DNA from: Didymodactylos carnosus
Lineage: Eukaryota; Rotifera; Eurotatoria; Philodinida; Philodinidae
Reading direction: 5' to 3'
NCBI GenBank assembly: GCA_905250885.1
Contig: CAJNOQ010001211.1
Location: 1 to 34,523 of the forward strand
DNA length: 34,523 nucleotides
In this document: piece by piece, positions 11,902 to 21,729 of the stretch
Position numbering within the stretch: position 1 is the first letter of the stretch
Layout of the letters: each line of letters starts with the position of its first letter
Program-made: the position numbers and the translations under genes
The notes under the pieces: generated by a model
Told to the model about the DNA's origin: nothing
Database searches by the model: none
Seen by the model: the letters and a program-made list of their open reading frames with translations, nothing else

Positions 11902-12217
11902 CGTAGCTGCAAGATTTCTCGGTAATGAAATGTCGCGAAGAGGTCGGGACGGCCTTAAAATACAGAAAACAAAAGTGTCTAGAGGCTAATAAAGCTGGAT
12001 TTTTGATATTTTACTTTCTTAAATAATGGTAAGCGGCAAAAGTCAAAAATCGAAAAAGTCCCATTAAAAACTTTTACAAAGATGGTTCTCGAACCACAAA
12101 TCTGGATCAAATATCAAAATTGGGCTCTATTAGCCTCTAGCCACAGCTGTTACCTTCAATTTAACACCAGTCGGAGCTCTCTACGACATTTCGTCACCGA
12201 GAAATCTTGCAGCTATG
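11902..12217. mobile_element. Foldback (palindromic) repeat element, about 110 bp arms
   Basis: Left arm (11902-12012) and right arm (about 12105-12217) are diverged reverse complements. Best-kept blocks are TAGCTGCAAGATTTCTCGGT, GAAATGTCG, TCTAGAGGCTAATA and TTTTGATATTT. A roughly 90 nt centre with no coding frame separates them. This fits a non-autonomous foldback/MITE insertion. I could not define a target-site duplication or family. Confidence 0.72.
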
Positions 12218-13430
12218 AAATGTGTGTAGAAAGAAATATCATTTTGAGAAAAACATAAAATACGTTTTTTCGAAAACTGTCAAATTTTTAGTAATATTCC
12301 AATAAACAAAGTCTCTTTATATATTCCTACAGATTTTCGTCCATGCTGAATCCGATGTGCATATGTCCGTGCCTGTGCCGCATGTGCATGTGTATGTGTA
12401 GGCATTTTTTACCTATGAAATATCGCTTTTTTACCTAAAAACATAGTATACATTTTATAGTAGGGTGTCCAGAAACCTTTTACTTATCGAAAAAACGGTA
12501 TTTTTAGCGAAAATTGATATTTCTGAACGGGGGGCTTAACATAATAAGAAGTATTTTTCTAGTTTACAGATAAAAAGAGAATAATTGACTGGTATGAGTT
12601 TTGTAGTTCTGTTTCCAAGTTAGGGACATGACATGCGTAAAAAAATAGTATAATTCTATGCATAAAGCACAGAAGAAGAGAAAGAAATGCACTCACATAC
12701 AGAATTAGACTTATCACTTGATTCATAGTATATATTGATGAGCAAAATTCTTCTTTTTATGCATAAATTTAGTGTAGACAGACGTTTTTTCTTCGTTTGT
12801 TGTATTTGCTATATACACATTAACTATCTTTCTCTTTGTCTCTCTCTCTTTTTCTCTGCTTTTTTCTTCTAGTAAATACCACACATAGATGCGATCGTAC
12901 GATCTTGTTCGATTTGTTTATATTTTATTCTTGTTAATAGTGCATACAGATATAGATAGCAGAAATCTATTTCACGTCATCCTTTTCTATATTTAGTAAC
13001 CTGTGTTTCTCTAGTCTAATATTATTATAATTTTTTGTAAGTAATTTGAGAATGTACTTTTATGGTTTTATAGATATTTTATTTTAACCATAGTACTGAC
13101 TAATGAGAAGATTCTAGCCGCATTTTTATTGATGTTTGCTATCTAAAATTAGATTTTACACCAAATTTAGACTATTTCATGATTTTCGATTGTAAAAACA
13201 GATATGACATGTGTCCTGTTTGAGTATGAATAGATGTAAGATGAGTACGATCGATACCATAAAGTGAGGACTGGTTACTATACAAAATAGTACATTCGTC
13301 ATGAGTTCATATAATCAATCGATAAAAAAATGAAGTTTTAGAAATTTTTGTGAAGACAGACAGAATATTCCGAGTTAATTCTTCATTATTTGACAATTTT
13401 ATTTCAATTTTTATTGTTTTTACTACTTTA
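12218..13430. other. Intergenic region before the four-helix protein gene
   Basis: AT-rich DNA without a convincing frame. It holds a TGTG/CATG-rich low-complexity stretch at about 12353-12402 and a pyrimidine tract at about 12830-12870. A segment at 12463-12480 resembles the end of a mariner-like element, but I found no matching inverted partner. Confidence 0.45.
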
Positions 13431-13445
13431 GTATACTCATAAATC

Positions 13446-13987
13446 ATGGTAGATTTAAAACGTGTAGTTATTATTTTGATGTCCTTAGCAGTTGTATGCT
13501 GTGTGGTCGGTGTTATTCATTGTCATTCAACTAGCTTTAATTGGAGTGGGGCACGATATTATCTAACAGGATATTATATTACATTTCCAATATGTAAGCT
13601 TCTCATTCGTTCGTAGATTAATTACATTCGACTATTCATCTCATTTTTCTAGTGTTATGTATGAGTAGCTTTTTGTTAGTTGAACAGTTATTGATAACAG
13701 ACGGTATGATTTATAATTCAACTATCTCTAACGTTAATGTTAGTAATATATGCTTCTTTTTTCTTCTAGGAACGGTACCACCATTGAATCGGTTAAGAAT
13801 AATATTTGCATTTGCTGCTGCTATTGTTTTGTTCGTTTTTGGTGTTGTCGCTGCTGTTCAGATCAGACATAATCCCAATTCTCCAAATGACAGTAATGTT
13901 GTTATTGCCGCTGTTATTTCATTTATTGGAATGGTTATTTACATAGCAGAAGCTGTTGCAAGAAATCGTAAAAGTCGACTTGTTTAA
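13446..13987 (+). CDS. Small four-transmembrane-helix protein, 3 exons, family unknown
   Basis: Exons 13446-13593, 13653-13703 and 13770-13987 join in frame across GT-AG introns of 59 and 66 bp, giving 138 residues. Four hydrophobic segments are visible: VVIILMSLAVVCCVVGVI (about 7-24), ITFPILLCMSSFLL (about 46-59, extending to the next loop), RIIFAFAAAIVLFVFGVVAA (about 74-93) and VVIAAVISFIGMVIYIA (about 109-125). The first loop has two aromatic-rich pieces (FNWSGARYYLTGYY). The tail is short and basic (RNRKSRLV), suggesting a cytoplasmic C-terminus. The layout resembles tetraspan families such as claudin/MARVEL-type proteins, but no diagnostic motif (such as W-GLW-C-C) is present. Intron 2 is a multiple of three without stops, so retention would add 22 residues. 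An acceptor-like ACTTTAG ends at 13431, 14 nt before the ATG. Confidence 0.66.
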
Positions 13988-14097
13988 TCGCTTATTCAAG
14001 TGACAATTGAAATTTCGCTGTATATTCCTGCTCAAAACTATTTTACAAGTGAATGAATTTGTAAACGTTTTTATCGCTTTTTTCGAAAATGAACAAT

Positions 14098-14143
14098 CCA
14101 TGTCATCAAAATCAGCAAAAGTTAGACGATTTTGATGACATGG
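14098..14143 (+). other. Perfect 16 bp hairpin just after the four-helix gene
   Basis: CCATGTCATCAAAATC (14098-14113) and its exact reverse complement (14128-14143) flank a 14 nt loop, 110 nt after the stop codon. If transcribed it would form a stable 3'-UTR stem-loop. It could instead be a very small palindromic insertion. Confidence 0.75.
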
Positions 14144-14410
14144 GTAGATATTTCTTAGTTAACTATTGCTCAGTTGTTTTTTGTTGTTGTGTATTTCATC
14201 TTAAATATCATAAAATATGTTCGAGTTTTGCAAGTATAAATATATAAACACGTGTAATATTACTTTCTTCAGATGATAGTCACACGGAGATTTCATTACT
14301 GGCTTAATACACTGAAGTCTCAAAGCATAAGCCTTAACAGTCCGATTTATCACTATTTTTTTTAACGAAGAATCGAAACATTTCATTCTTATCACTATAT
14401 GAAGAGAGTA

Positions 14411-15326
14411 ATGGGTGGCCCAGAAATAATAACATACTTATTTCTGTGCACTTAGCTGAGATTATTAGACTCCATTCTAGGCTCATTCGATAGAGAATTT
14501 TCTGCTCAACAAAATCGGTTACCTTCTTTCATTATATATTATTTTATTATCTAAAAAGATTGTGTAGAGTAAGGACACATAAAAAGCATAACTGCGATTC
14601 ACTATCAAAATTTTGATGACTTTTTGGCTTTTGTGTAATTTTTCCAGAAATAATATGGTAACTGAGAAAAGAGGGTCTTATAAAAATGTTCAGAGACTTG
14701 AGGACTATCATCCAGACTACGCTGCATTTCCGTTCCGTCACTTAAATTGTAAATATTTTAGTGCACAAGTTAATTAGTATTTTCTGGCAACGTGAAATTT
14801 TGAAAAAGCAGGAAAGGACTAACCAAATGACGCTGTGTAAGTGTGCGATATAGAGGGTTTTGTAGAGCAGGAAATCTTGTCTTCTGAAGCCAGAACGAAT
14901 TCTTGGAAACATACGATATATACAGACAAAAGTAGGTACATCAATAGTCCCATAATCTTAGGATCATTTGTTATTAGTGGCTAAATGTTAGGAAAAATAT
15001 TATTTTTCAACGTGAATTAATTAAATCAAGACGATTTCCTTACGCATAGTACCCGTGACAAATAGCTGACAGAAACATTATTAAATAATCAATTACGTCA
15101 AATACAAAAAAAAGTACAAGCTGTTTCATTCATCACAGTTATAGTTTTTACGTATTTTTACTCTAAACAATGTTTTTAGATAATAAAATAATATGTAATG
15201 AAAGAAGGTAATGGATTTTATAGAGCAGTAAATTCTCTATCGAATGAGCCTAGAATGGAGTCTTAAAATCTCAGTTAAGCGCACGGAAATAAGTTGCAAA
15301 AGTGTTATTATTTCTGGACCACACGT
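14411..15326. mobile_element. Palindromic non-autonomous DNA element (mariner-like MITE) flanked by TA
   Basis: The two ends are long inverted repeats: left arm from 14411 to at least 14572, with weaker matches to about 14604; right arm from about 15131 to 15326. The best-kept block includes TTAGACTCCATTCTAGGCTC-type sequence followed by ATTCGATAGAGAATTT. The outer 23 bp align without gaps: each starts with A, then (T/C)G(G/T)GTGG(C/T)CCAGAAA. TA dinucleotides lie at 14409-14410 and 15327-15328, as expected for Tc1/mariner-type insertion. The interior has no transposase frame, so the element is non-autonomous. Family assignment rests on the TA flanks and the GTGG(C/T)CCAGAA end only. Confidence 0.78.
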
Positions 15327-15339
15327 TAGATATGAAAGA

Positions 15340-15821
15340 TTATACAAAATTTGTGTAATAGCTTCGTAAATCATACGCTGAAAATATTTCTGGCCTTTGT
15401 TTTCGGCGTTCATAATTTATTAAACTTCTTAATTGTGTTTCTATTAATGGAGTGCTTGGATGATCTTGCACTAGCCACGAATTGATTTCGGCATGCGATA
15501 ATCCACATTTGACGTATTTGGATATAGATTTTCGAATTGGTGATGATAATCGTGTTGTTACATTACGTTTTTCTTGTTTATGTTCATGTACATTCTTGAG
15601 ATAACTGTCATTGATTGCATATTGTCATCAGGTATGATTATCTGAAGTTCAAAAGAGCATAAAAGGTATTTTCTGTAGTGAACGCATTTTAGCGAATATT
15701 CTGTATGATTTTTCAAGTCTGATCGACGCCATGGACATACGTTGTATTGGGATTTTGCTAAATCTTTGGCTTCATCATAAGATTGCACTCTAGTCAAAAC
15801 GTTCCATTCTTGTTTCGACAT
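15340..15821 (-). pseudogene. Frameshifted FLYWCH/WRKY-GCM1-like zinc-finger fragment (transposon-type)
   Basis: Read on the minus strand from an ATG at 15821, a frame runs through SDLKNHTEYSLKCVHYRKY and LLCSFELQIII, then fails near 15600-15620. The next frame continues as KNVHEHKQEKRNVTTR, then CGLSHAEINSWLVQDHPSTP and LRSLINYERRKQRPEIF, to a TAA at 15342-15340. Together they give a C-x8-C, about 24 residues, H-x-H pattern, as in FLYWCH and WRKY-GCM1 zinc fingers often found at the N-terminus of Mutator-like transposases. One indel separates the cysteines from the HEH pair, so the finger is broken. No catalytic domain follows: the palindromic element at 14411-15326 ends 14 bp away. It may be a transposon remnant or a domesticated gene that died. 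Confidence 0.55.
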
Positions 15822-15898
15822 TTTTTTGGTGACGTTATGTACAGTTTGGAGGCATTATCTATCACTTTTATAAGTTGACAAAATAATTTGATCAAAAA

Positions 15899-16064
15899 GA
15901 TCAAAAGTGCTCTTTTTTGTTAGCATTTTGATCCTTTTCGATTGACTAAGTTATTTTGTGATTAGAAATAATATTTTCTGTAATTATCTTTCATTAATTA
16001 ATTTGATGATCAAAAGTGTTCATTTTTCGGTGAGCATTTTGATAGAATAAAATCGAAAAGAGGG
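15899..16064. repeat. Pair of GATCAAAA...TTTTGAT hairpin repeats
   Basis: Two direct copies (15899-15933 and 16008-16043) each begin GATCAAAAGTG and end GCATTTTGAT, so each is itself an imperfect hairpin. CTTTTCGATT after the first copy is mirrored by AATCGAAAAG after the second (about 16051-16060), making a nested palindromic arrangement. It is noncoding and probably a small MITE-like repeat. Confidence 0.6.
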
Positions 16065-16493
16065 AAAGAATCACTGATGTCTATGAATTAGCTGCGAACT
16101 CAAAAATATTAGTATATATTACTTAGTTCGAAGCCCACTATGTTTTACCGATCTCTACAAGAAACTTATTTTTCATGAATTACCCGCTAGTAGTACTAAG
16201 CGTGATGCAACTTTCTAAAAATTAAAATTCGTCTGATGATAAGTCATGCACTAGTGGAGCAGCAATGCAATCTGAAATGGTTCCGTTATGTAAAATACAA
16301 GAAAATCAAAATTTTTGACTGTAGAGTCCAAAGAAACAACTATTACCTTAAAAATGCAATTTACAACCTACTTGATCACAAATTAATCTGCACAACTGTT
16401 TATAACGAAATATGATCTCTAAAGGAAAATGAGACCAGCATAGATACAACGCGTAATAGAAAGTGTTCGTTTTGTTTTACTTCTCAATTCACC
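16065..16493. other. Upstream region of the secreted-protein gene
   Basis: About 430 nt of AT-rich sequence without a gene or clear repeat. It presumably holds the promoter of the gene at 16494. No acceptor-like AG is seen in the last 40 nt before its ATG. Confidence 0.4.
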
Positions 16494-17141
16494 ATGTTAA
16501 AGAGAACAACGCTGATTGTATTACTATATACCTACTGTGTTTCTGGATGGTTTTCAAATCGCCAAAAGAGTAGTAACTGTCGCGAATATTTTGGAAGTGA
16601 GTCTACAAACAAATTACTCGTATTTAATTTAGCACCACTTAAAAACGATTTACAAATTAGTTATCGTTCTTATATCTCATCAGATTATGCGCCAAATTTT
16701 AAAGATATTAAATTTGTCAATTATTGTTGTTTCATCCTGCAAGAGCCAAGATCAGAAAAATCATTATCAAAATGGCGAACAGATATGAAATTTTATGGTG
16801 GTGGGCGAAAACGTCAATTACAAATAGAGCGTTATATTGATAAGAGTAAAACAAAGCAACTGAATATACCACCAGATTTGAACGAGCGAAATATTTTACT
16901 TTACACAAATGATAATCAATTGAAATGGGCAACATGTAATGAAGTTGAACGTATAACTAAACTTTCATGTGCACATTTGTGGTTAAAATCATGTCGTGTT
17001 AGAGAACATTCACCATACAATTGGTTTTGTAATATAACAGCACATATTTCTTACACACATGATATACCATCAATCACAGAATTTCGTGCCGGTAATGATT
17101 TTATTGTTAGTACAAGACCAAGTATGAAAATGAGTTGTTAA
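16494..17141 (+). CDS. Putative secreted cysteine-containing protein, single exon, family unknown
   Basis: A 215-residue intronless frame with in-frame stops upstream. A hydrophobic N-terminus (TTLIVLLYTYCVSGW, about residues 5-19) looks like a signal peptide, and no later membrane segment is seen. About nine cysteines follow, including a YCC pair and a cluster in the last third (ATCNEV, LSCAHLW, KSCRVRE, FCNITAH), ending in Cys at the C-terminus, so disulfides are likely. One N-glycosylation sequon (NIT) lies near the end. The middle is basic (GGGRKRQLQIERYIDKSKTK). Codon use is typical of neighbouring real genes. I do not recognise the family; it may be lineage-restricted. Confidence 0.62.
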   Translation: MLKRTTLIVLLYTYCVSGWFSNRQKSSNCREYFGSESTNKLLVFNLAPLKNDLQISYRSYISSDYAPNFKDIKFVNYCCFILQEPRSEKSLSKWRTDMKFYGGGRKRQLQIERYIDKSKTKQLNIPPDLNERNILLYTNDNQLKWATCNEVERITKLSCAHLWLKSCRVREHSPYNWFCNITAHISYTHDIPSITEFRAGNDFIVSTRPSMKMSC

Positions 17142-17201
17142 AGATTTTGTTAATCTCAAATTCGAACGTGAACGTTGAACTAAATTTTTTCGTACACAAC
17201 A

Positions 17202-17265
17202 TTAAGATGATGTATATAAATTATTTAATTGGTAGTCTAATTTGTTATGTACATCATCAACTTAA
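17202..17265 (+). other. Imperfect stem-loop in the 3' region of the secreted-protein gene
   Basis: TTAAGATGATGTA (17202-17214) pairs with TACATCATCAACTTAA (17250-17265), with a small bulge, about 60 nt after the stop. It could be a 3'-UTR hairpin. Confidence 0.45.
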
Positions 17266-17943
17266 TAACGATAAAAACACATAAAGTGTTCAACTATTAT
17301 CGTATAAAATCTGTTTAATCAAACGGACTTTTCGTACAGGTTTACCCATTAATATATGACCTAACAGACTCTAAGATTTCATTGCTGTTTTTCATACTCA
17401 ATCTCTGTTTGTTTCACTTGAGATGACATAAACCTGTTTCACAATACGCTAAATTGATGCGCTGCTGGTGTCCATCATTCTATACAGTTCGTTAACAAAT
17501 TCGTTTTCAAAATTATTAATAATTCGCGTAGCAAATTATGCTTTATACAAATTCTTCAAAAGGCGATTAGGGACTTTGACTTCTTTCCTTGAGGACTGCG
17601 AACCGTATCTCTAATTTTTAACAATGATTATTCTTTTTGCTTTCTACACTAGGACCAGAGCCTTTTTCACAGATGCCTCAGTATGCATCGACAATGATGA
17701 AACTGATATTCGCCGGTATCTTTTACATTTCGTATCTATATATGTTGACCAAGACACCGAGCAATGCAGTTCAACTAGGTAATTCGACATTCTAGTTAAA
17801 ATATAAAATACCACAAAACATTGACCGATGCATAGTGGATCGTAAATTAGATTTTGGTTGAAGCAGATTTGCTTGGGATATTCCATACGTTACAAAATTA
17901 TGTCATTAGGTCATAATTTCCGAGGAATAAATTTGCAACTGAT
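17266..17943. other. Region before the LINE, no gene seen
   Basis: About 680 nt without a recognisable frame on either strand. It might hold untranslated or decayed 5' LINE sequence, but no endonuclease motif could be read. Confidence 0.4.
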
Positions 17944-20345
17944 TTGAACTCATCATCTAAAAAATGGTGGAATTTCATGAAACATACAACTAGTAAACAT
18001 CGTTCATCATCTATACAATCTTTACTTGATATAGATACAGACTTATTAGTTAGCGCGTCGCTCGATAAAGCCGAATTACTTAACCATTATTTTGCAAAAG
18101 TTTGCACAACTTCTCAGAATAATCCGACGTTCCCTATGTGTTAGCACCTCCATGTGTTGTTATGTCGCAGTTTCATATTTATGATACTGAAATCTTTGAA
18201 TTATTATCAAATTTAGACACATCAAAATCTTGTTCGCCTGGTATCACAAACAGAATATTGTTAGAGGTAGCGCCTTCTATTACATCGATATTATCTACTC
18301 TTTTCAATAAGTCGCTTAACACTGGCATTTTTCCTGAGTCTTGGAAACTAGGTATTGTCCATTGTTTGTATAAATCTGGAGACGCTCAGTTGCCAAGTAA
18401 CTGTAGGCCAATTACATTCTTAATTATTCATCCAATTAAATTCTGTATCAAAGATCTTTGAACGTATTGTTTTTAATCATATTTACGGTTTTCTTCGTAA
18501 TAATACATTTTTCCACGCTAACGAGGCAGGCTTCTTACGAAACCATTCGACAGTGACTCAACTCATTCGTATAGTACATCACATTTCGACTAGTTTCAAT
18601 CAAGGTTCTCCAGTAGTTGCGGCTTTTCTCGACTTCAGTAAGGCATTTGACAAAGTTAACCATGATGATCTACTTATAATACTAAAAATGCTTCTTAAGT
18701 GCTTTCAAAATTATTTATTCCAAAGGAGAATTGTTATAATGGTCGACGGCACTACGTCATCTGAAAAATTCATTTCGTGTTCCGTCTTGCAAGGTTCCAT
18801 CTTAGAACCATTACTTTTTTAATTTACATCAATGATTTACCTGAAACAATTCAAAATTTACGTTTTTTGTTCGCAGATGATGTTTCAATTTACTCTACCT
18901 CAAACGATATTAATAAGACGATTGTTGGTATGAATAACGGTGTTGATAAAGTCTATAAATGATCTTTACAATGGTACTTGCCGCTGAATATCCTTAAATG
19001 TTTTAAAATAATTTTTCATCGATCAGTAATGCTCACTGTCTTGCCACCTTTACAAATCAATAATATTTCCTTACATTTTGTAAACCAACATATTCATCTT
19101 GGTTTATATCTTACTAAAAATCTTGATTGGACTCTACATATTAACGTACTGGCTTCTAAACGGGATAAGACATTTGGCTGTTTGAAATTTTTGAACAGAA
19201 CTTTATCTCATCACGCTCTCAGTCTGGCTTATAATGCATATATTTTGACTTATATTAACTATGCTAGCGTTATATATTCTTCAACAAATGAAAAAAATTT
19301 GAAGCGTCTAGTCACTCTGCAATATCACGCGTGCCTTGCTGTCACAGGAGCTATGTCAGGTAGTTCGCATCAAAAGATAACTGATGAACTAGTATGGATT
19401 CCACTCTTGAGTACAATAGTCAGTGGTCAAATAACTCAGTTTGGCTTATTTGACATTCATCGTCTTTGTTTTTTCTTTAAAATTGTGAACAAAATATATG
19501 ATTTGAATAAACTTTTGACACCAGCGAATACCTGTACCTATCCTTTACGTAGTCAAATCAACGATAAATTACCAGTGCATCTCGGTGGTATCAAAGTCTT
19601 ACAAGAGTCATTTATTCACGGAACCACGAAGCTTTGGAACGAACTTCCGTATGACCTTCGATCACTGACACGATTTCATAGTTTTAAAAATAAACTAAAA
19701 TTCCCCCCACGAACTAAAGTTTCGACTACCTGTAGCCGAGGACCGCATGGCTGACATTGATTTTTTCCGTTGCAGAATTAATTTCAGTCAATTAAACTTT
19801 GACCTCTCGCTAAGCACCATCTACTTAAAGAATGTATGTGTACATGTGGGTTTCTCCACGAAACCGTTTATCACTTCTTCCTTACCTGTCCTATTTTCAC
19901 TACGGAAAGATCTCCAATGTTGAATATCTTTAAGACCGTGTTAAAGGTCAACATCAACCAGTTAAACCATATTCTCTTTAGGAATTTAATTTTTTCTTTT
20001 ATGAATAAACATGACTTATTCATATTACGTAATAATGTATTAGACTTCATAAAAACGACAAAACGTTTCCGTCCGTGATGTGGGTGCACTTGACCTGCTT
20101 TTATTGTTCTGCAGTAGATACGCTCAGGTTGAAATTGATAGAGATCTGTTAAAACATTCTAATATGATGATAGAGTCCTTAGAACTTACTCTCCCTTATC
20201 CTAGAATAGTTTGCTGTTCTTTCTCTAATATATTATCAGCTGTTTTTCTCTACTCTTTTTTTAGCAATTTAACTGTATTTCTCTTATGATCAAATTGTCA
20301 CAACAGGTAATGAGCATAACTCGATTTGTTGTTTTAATAAACCTA
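17944..20345 (+). mobile_element. Degenerate 5'-truncated LINE (jockey/CR1-like reverse transcriptase)
   Basis: Non-LTR retrotransposon reverse-transcriptase motifs appear in order across several frames: FPESWKLGIVHCLYKSG and SNCRPI (18330-18415), KIFERIV then GFLRNHSTVTQLIRI (about 18450-18580), VVAAFLDFSKAFDKVNHDDL (near 18615-18675), SCSVLQGSILEPLLF (near 18775-18820), LIYINDLPE (near 18820-18845) and the catalytic FADD (near 18875). A thumb-like region follows (18978-19754), then a C-terminal CTCGFLHETVYHFFLTCP knuckle (19840-19895). Frameshifts fall near 18140, 18415, 18690, 18820, 19750 and 19830, and TGA replaces an expected tryptophan codon at 18960-18962. No endonuclease domain is visible upstream, so it is 5'-truncated as usual for LINEs. 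TTTAATAAACC near 20335 may be its tail. It cannot make a working enzyme. Confidence 0.88.
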
Positions 20346-21700
20346 ATTTAAACTAAATCTACCTTCAAAATTTGTTTCAGACATTCTTCTAAGTTTTTCT
20401 CTTTGAATTAATTCTCTACAAATTCGTATTCAAGAAAAATCTACCTAAAACTAATTAATTTGTACCCAGTAAATGTCAAAATCAAACCAGAAAAAGTCCA
20501 AAAACTGTAAAGCCGTTATTGTGGGTTTTTCCAACTTCGTGCGTCTAGAAAATCATGAAGAAGAAAAGAAAACTGAAAGTTTTATCTGGGACTTTGTAAA
20601 CCTCGGTGAATAGTTCTATTCCAGAGAAAACGACAAAAATATCCCGTCCAATTCAAATTTTAGCCTTACCACAAGTTCGACATTTTGAAAAACCTGGCTT
20701 CAGCGTTACAGAAGCCGTCCTCGAACGACGCATGCTGTCGAGTTCATTTCTACGTCATTCGAACAAGCAATTATTCAGCTTTGATCTGATATAAAAACAG
20801 TATGTTTTCAACATAGTTTCATGGCAGCAGAACAAAAATTAAAAGGACTGTTTTTGCCTCTTGGGCTACTTTGTAGCCGGCGCCTGTCATCTTATTCATG
20901 TTAGGACATGTCATTTGTATTGGTTATGATACAAATCTTTGTCTTTAATAAGAACTACAGAGAAATCATGCAAATGTTTGGTTACAGAAAAAGTGGTACT
21001 GAAAGTTGACCGATGAGTGCTCATATCGTCTATTTCCTAATACTTGTGCTACAACTGCGATCACAGAATCACAATTGTGCGCAATTCGTCCGCATTATGC
21101 GATCACATTGCGATGCAGGTTTACCAATGTCGAAAACACAGGAGTTCACTTTGTAACTTGGGTTCCCCGAAAAATCATGTTCCACATTTTTTTTAGGAGG
21201 TGATCTGGCTTTTGCTTATCTTTCCTAGTATTAGGAAGTTCACATATTCTCATTTTTGGGGCTCGTATTTGTGTAAAAAATGGGCTGAAATGTATGGAAG
21301 TACCCACCTACGTGCTAAATGCGTCATTCTGGAATCGTATTACTCTTAACGCTGTTGTCTAGCATATCTTAATCGATGATGACGCTCTGATCGTTTTCAC
21401 GTTAGCTTACTTTATCTTCTCTTAAACTACAATTGTATAATGATTAGGATAGGGGTCGCCGTAGTTTCAGACATTGTGCTGACATCTTGACTAACGCTGC
21501 TTTAGAAACTGCTGAACGTTACTTTTAACACGTACCGGTATAGAGTGCTTTAACGACAACAGCGTGTGATTCACTATCTTTCTACAAGTTGTGAAGGTTG
21601 TTACTCTGACAACAGACCAAATCTTAATGGTAGATTCCAAATTTGTTGACCAACAGAATATGCGAAAATCAGTATTGGGCTTTGTCGAGTCGATCATCTA
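20346..21700. other. LINE-SDCCAG8 intergenic region with a possible coding remnant
   Basis: Mostly featureless. After a CAG at 20624-20626, a short frame to 20794 encodes ISRPIQILALPQVRHFEKPG, which faintly resembles THEG-type sperm-tail repeats (S-x-R-I-x-x-L-A-x-P-K). It is too short and isolated to call a gene. Another frame at 21006-21203 shows no motif. Confidence 0.35.
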
Positions 21701-21729
21701 GAAATAAGATCAGATCACGAATTGAAAAT
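21690..21729 (+). promoter_or_regulatory. Splice-acceptor-like site before SDCCAG8
   Basis: TCATCTAG ends at 21701, 28 nt before the predicted ATG. It is a weaker pyrimidine tract than those of the other genes. A 5'-UTR intron or spliced-leader acceptor is possible. Confidence 0.3.

Noticed and set aside
12463-12480. Mariner-like end (GGGTGTCCAGAAACC)
   Set aside because: No inverted partner or TA-bounded second end was found.
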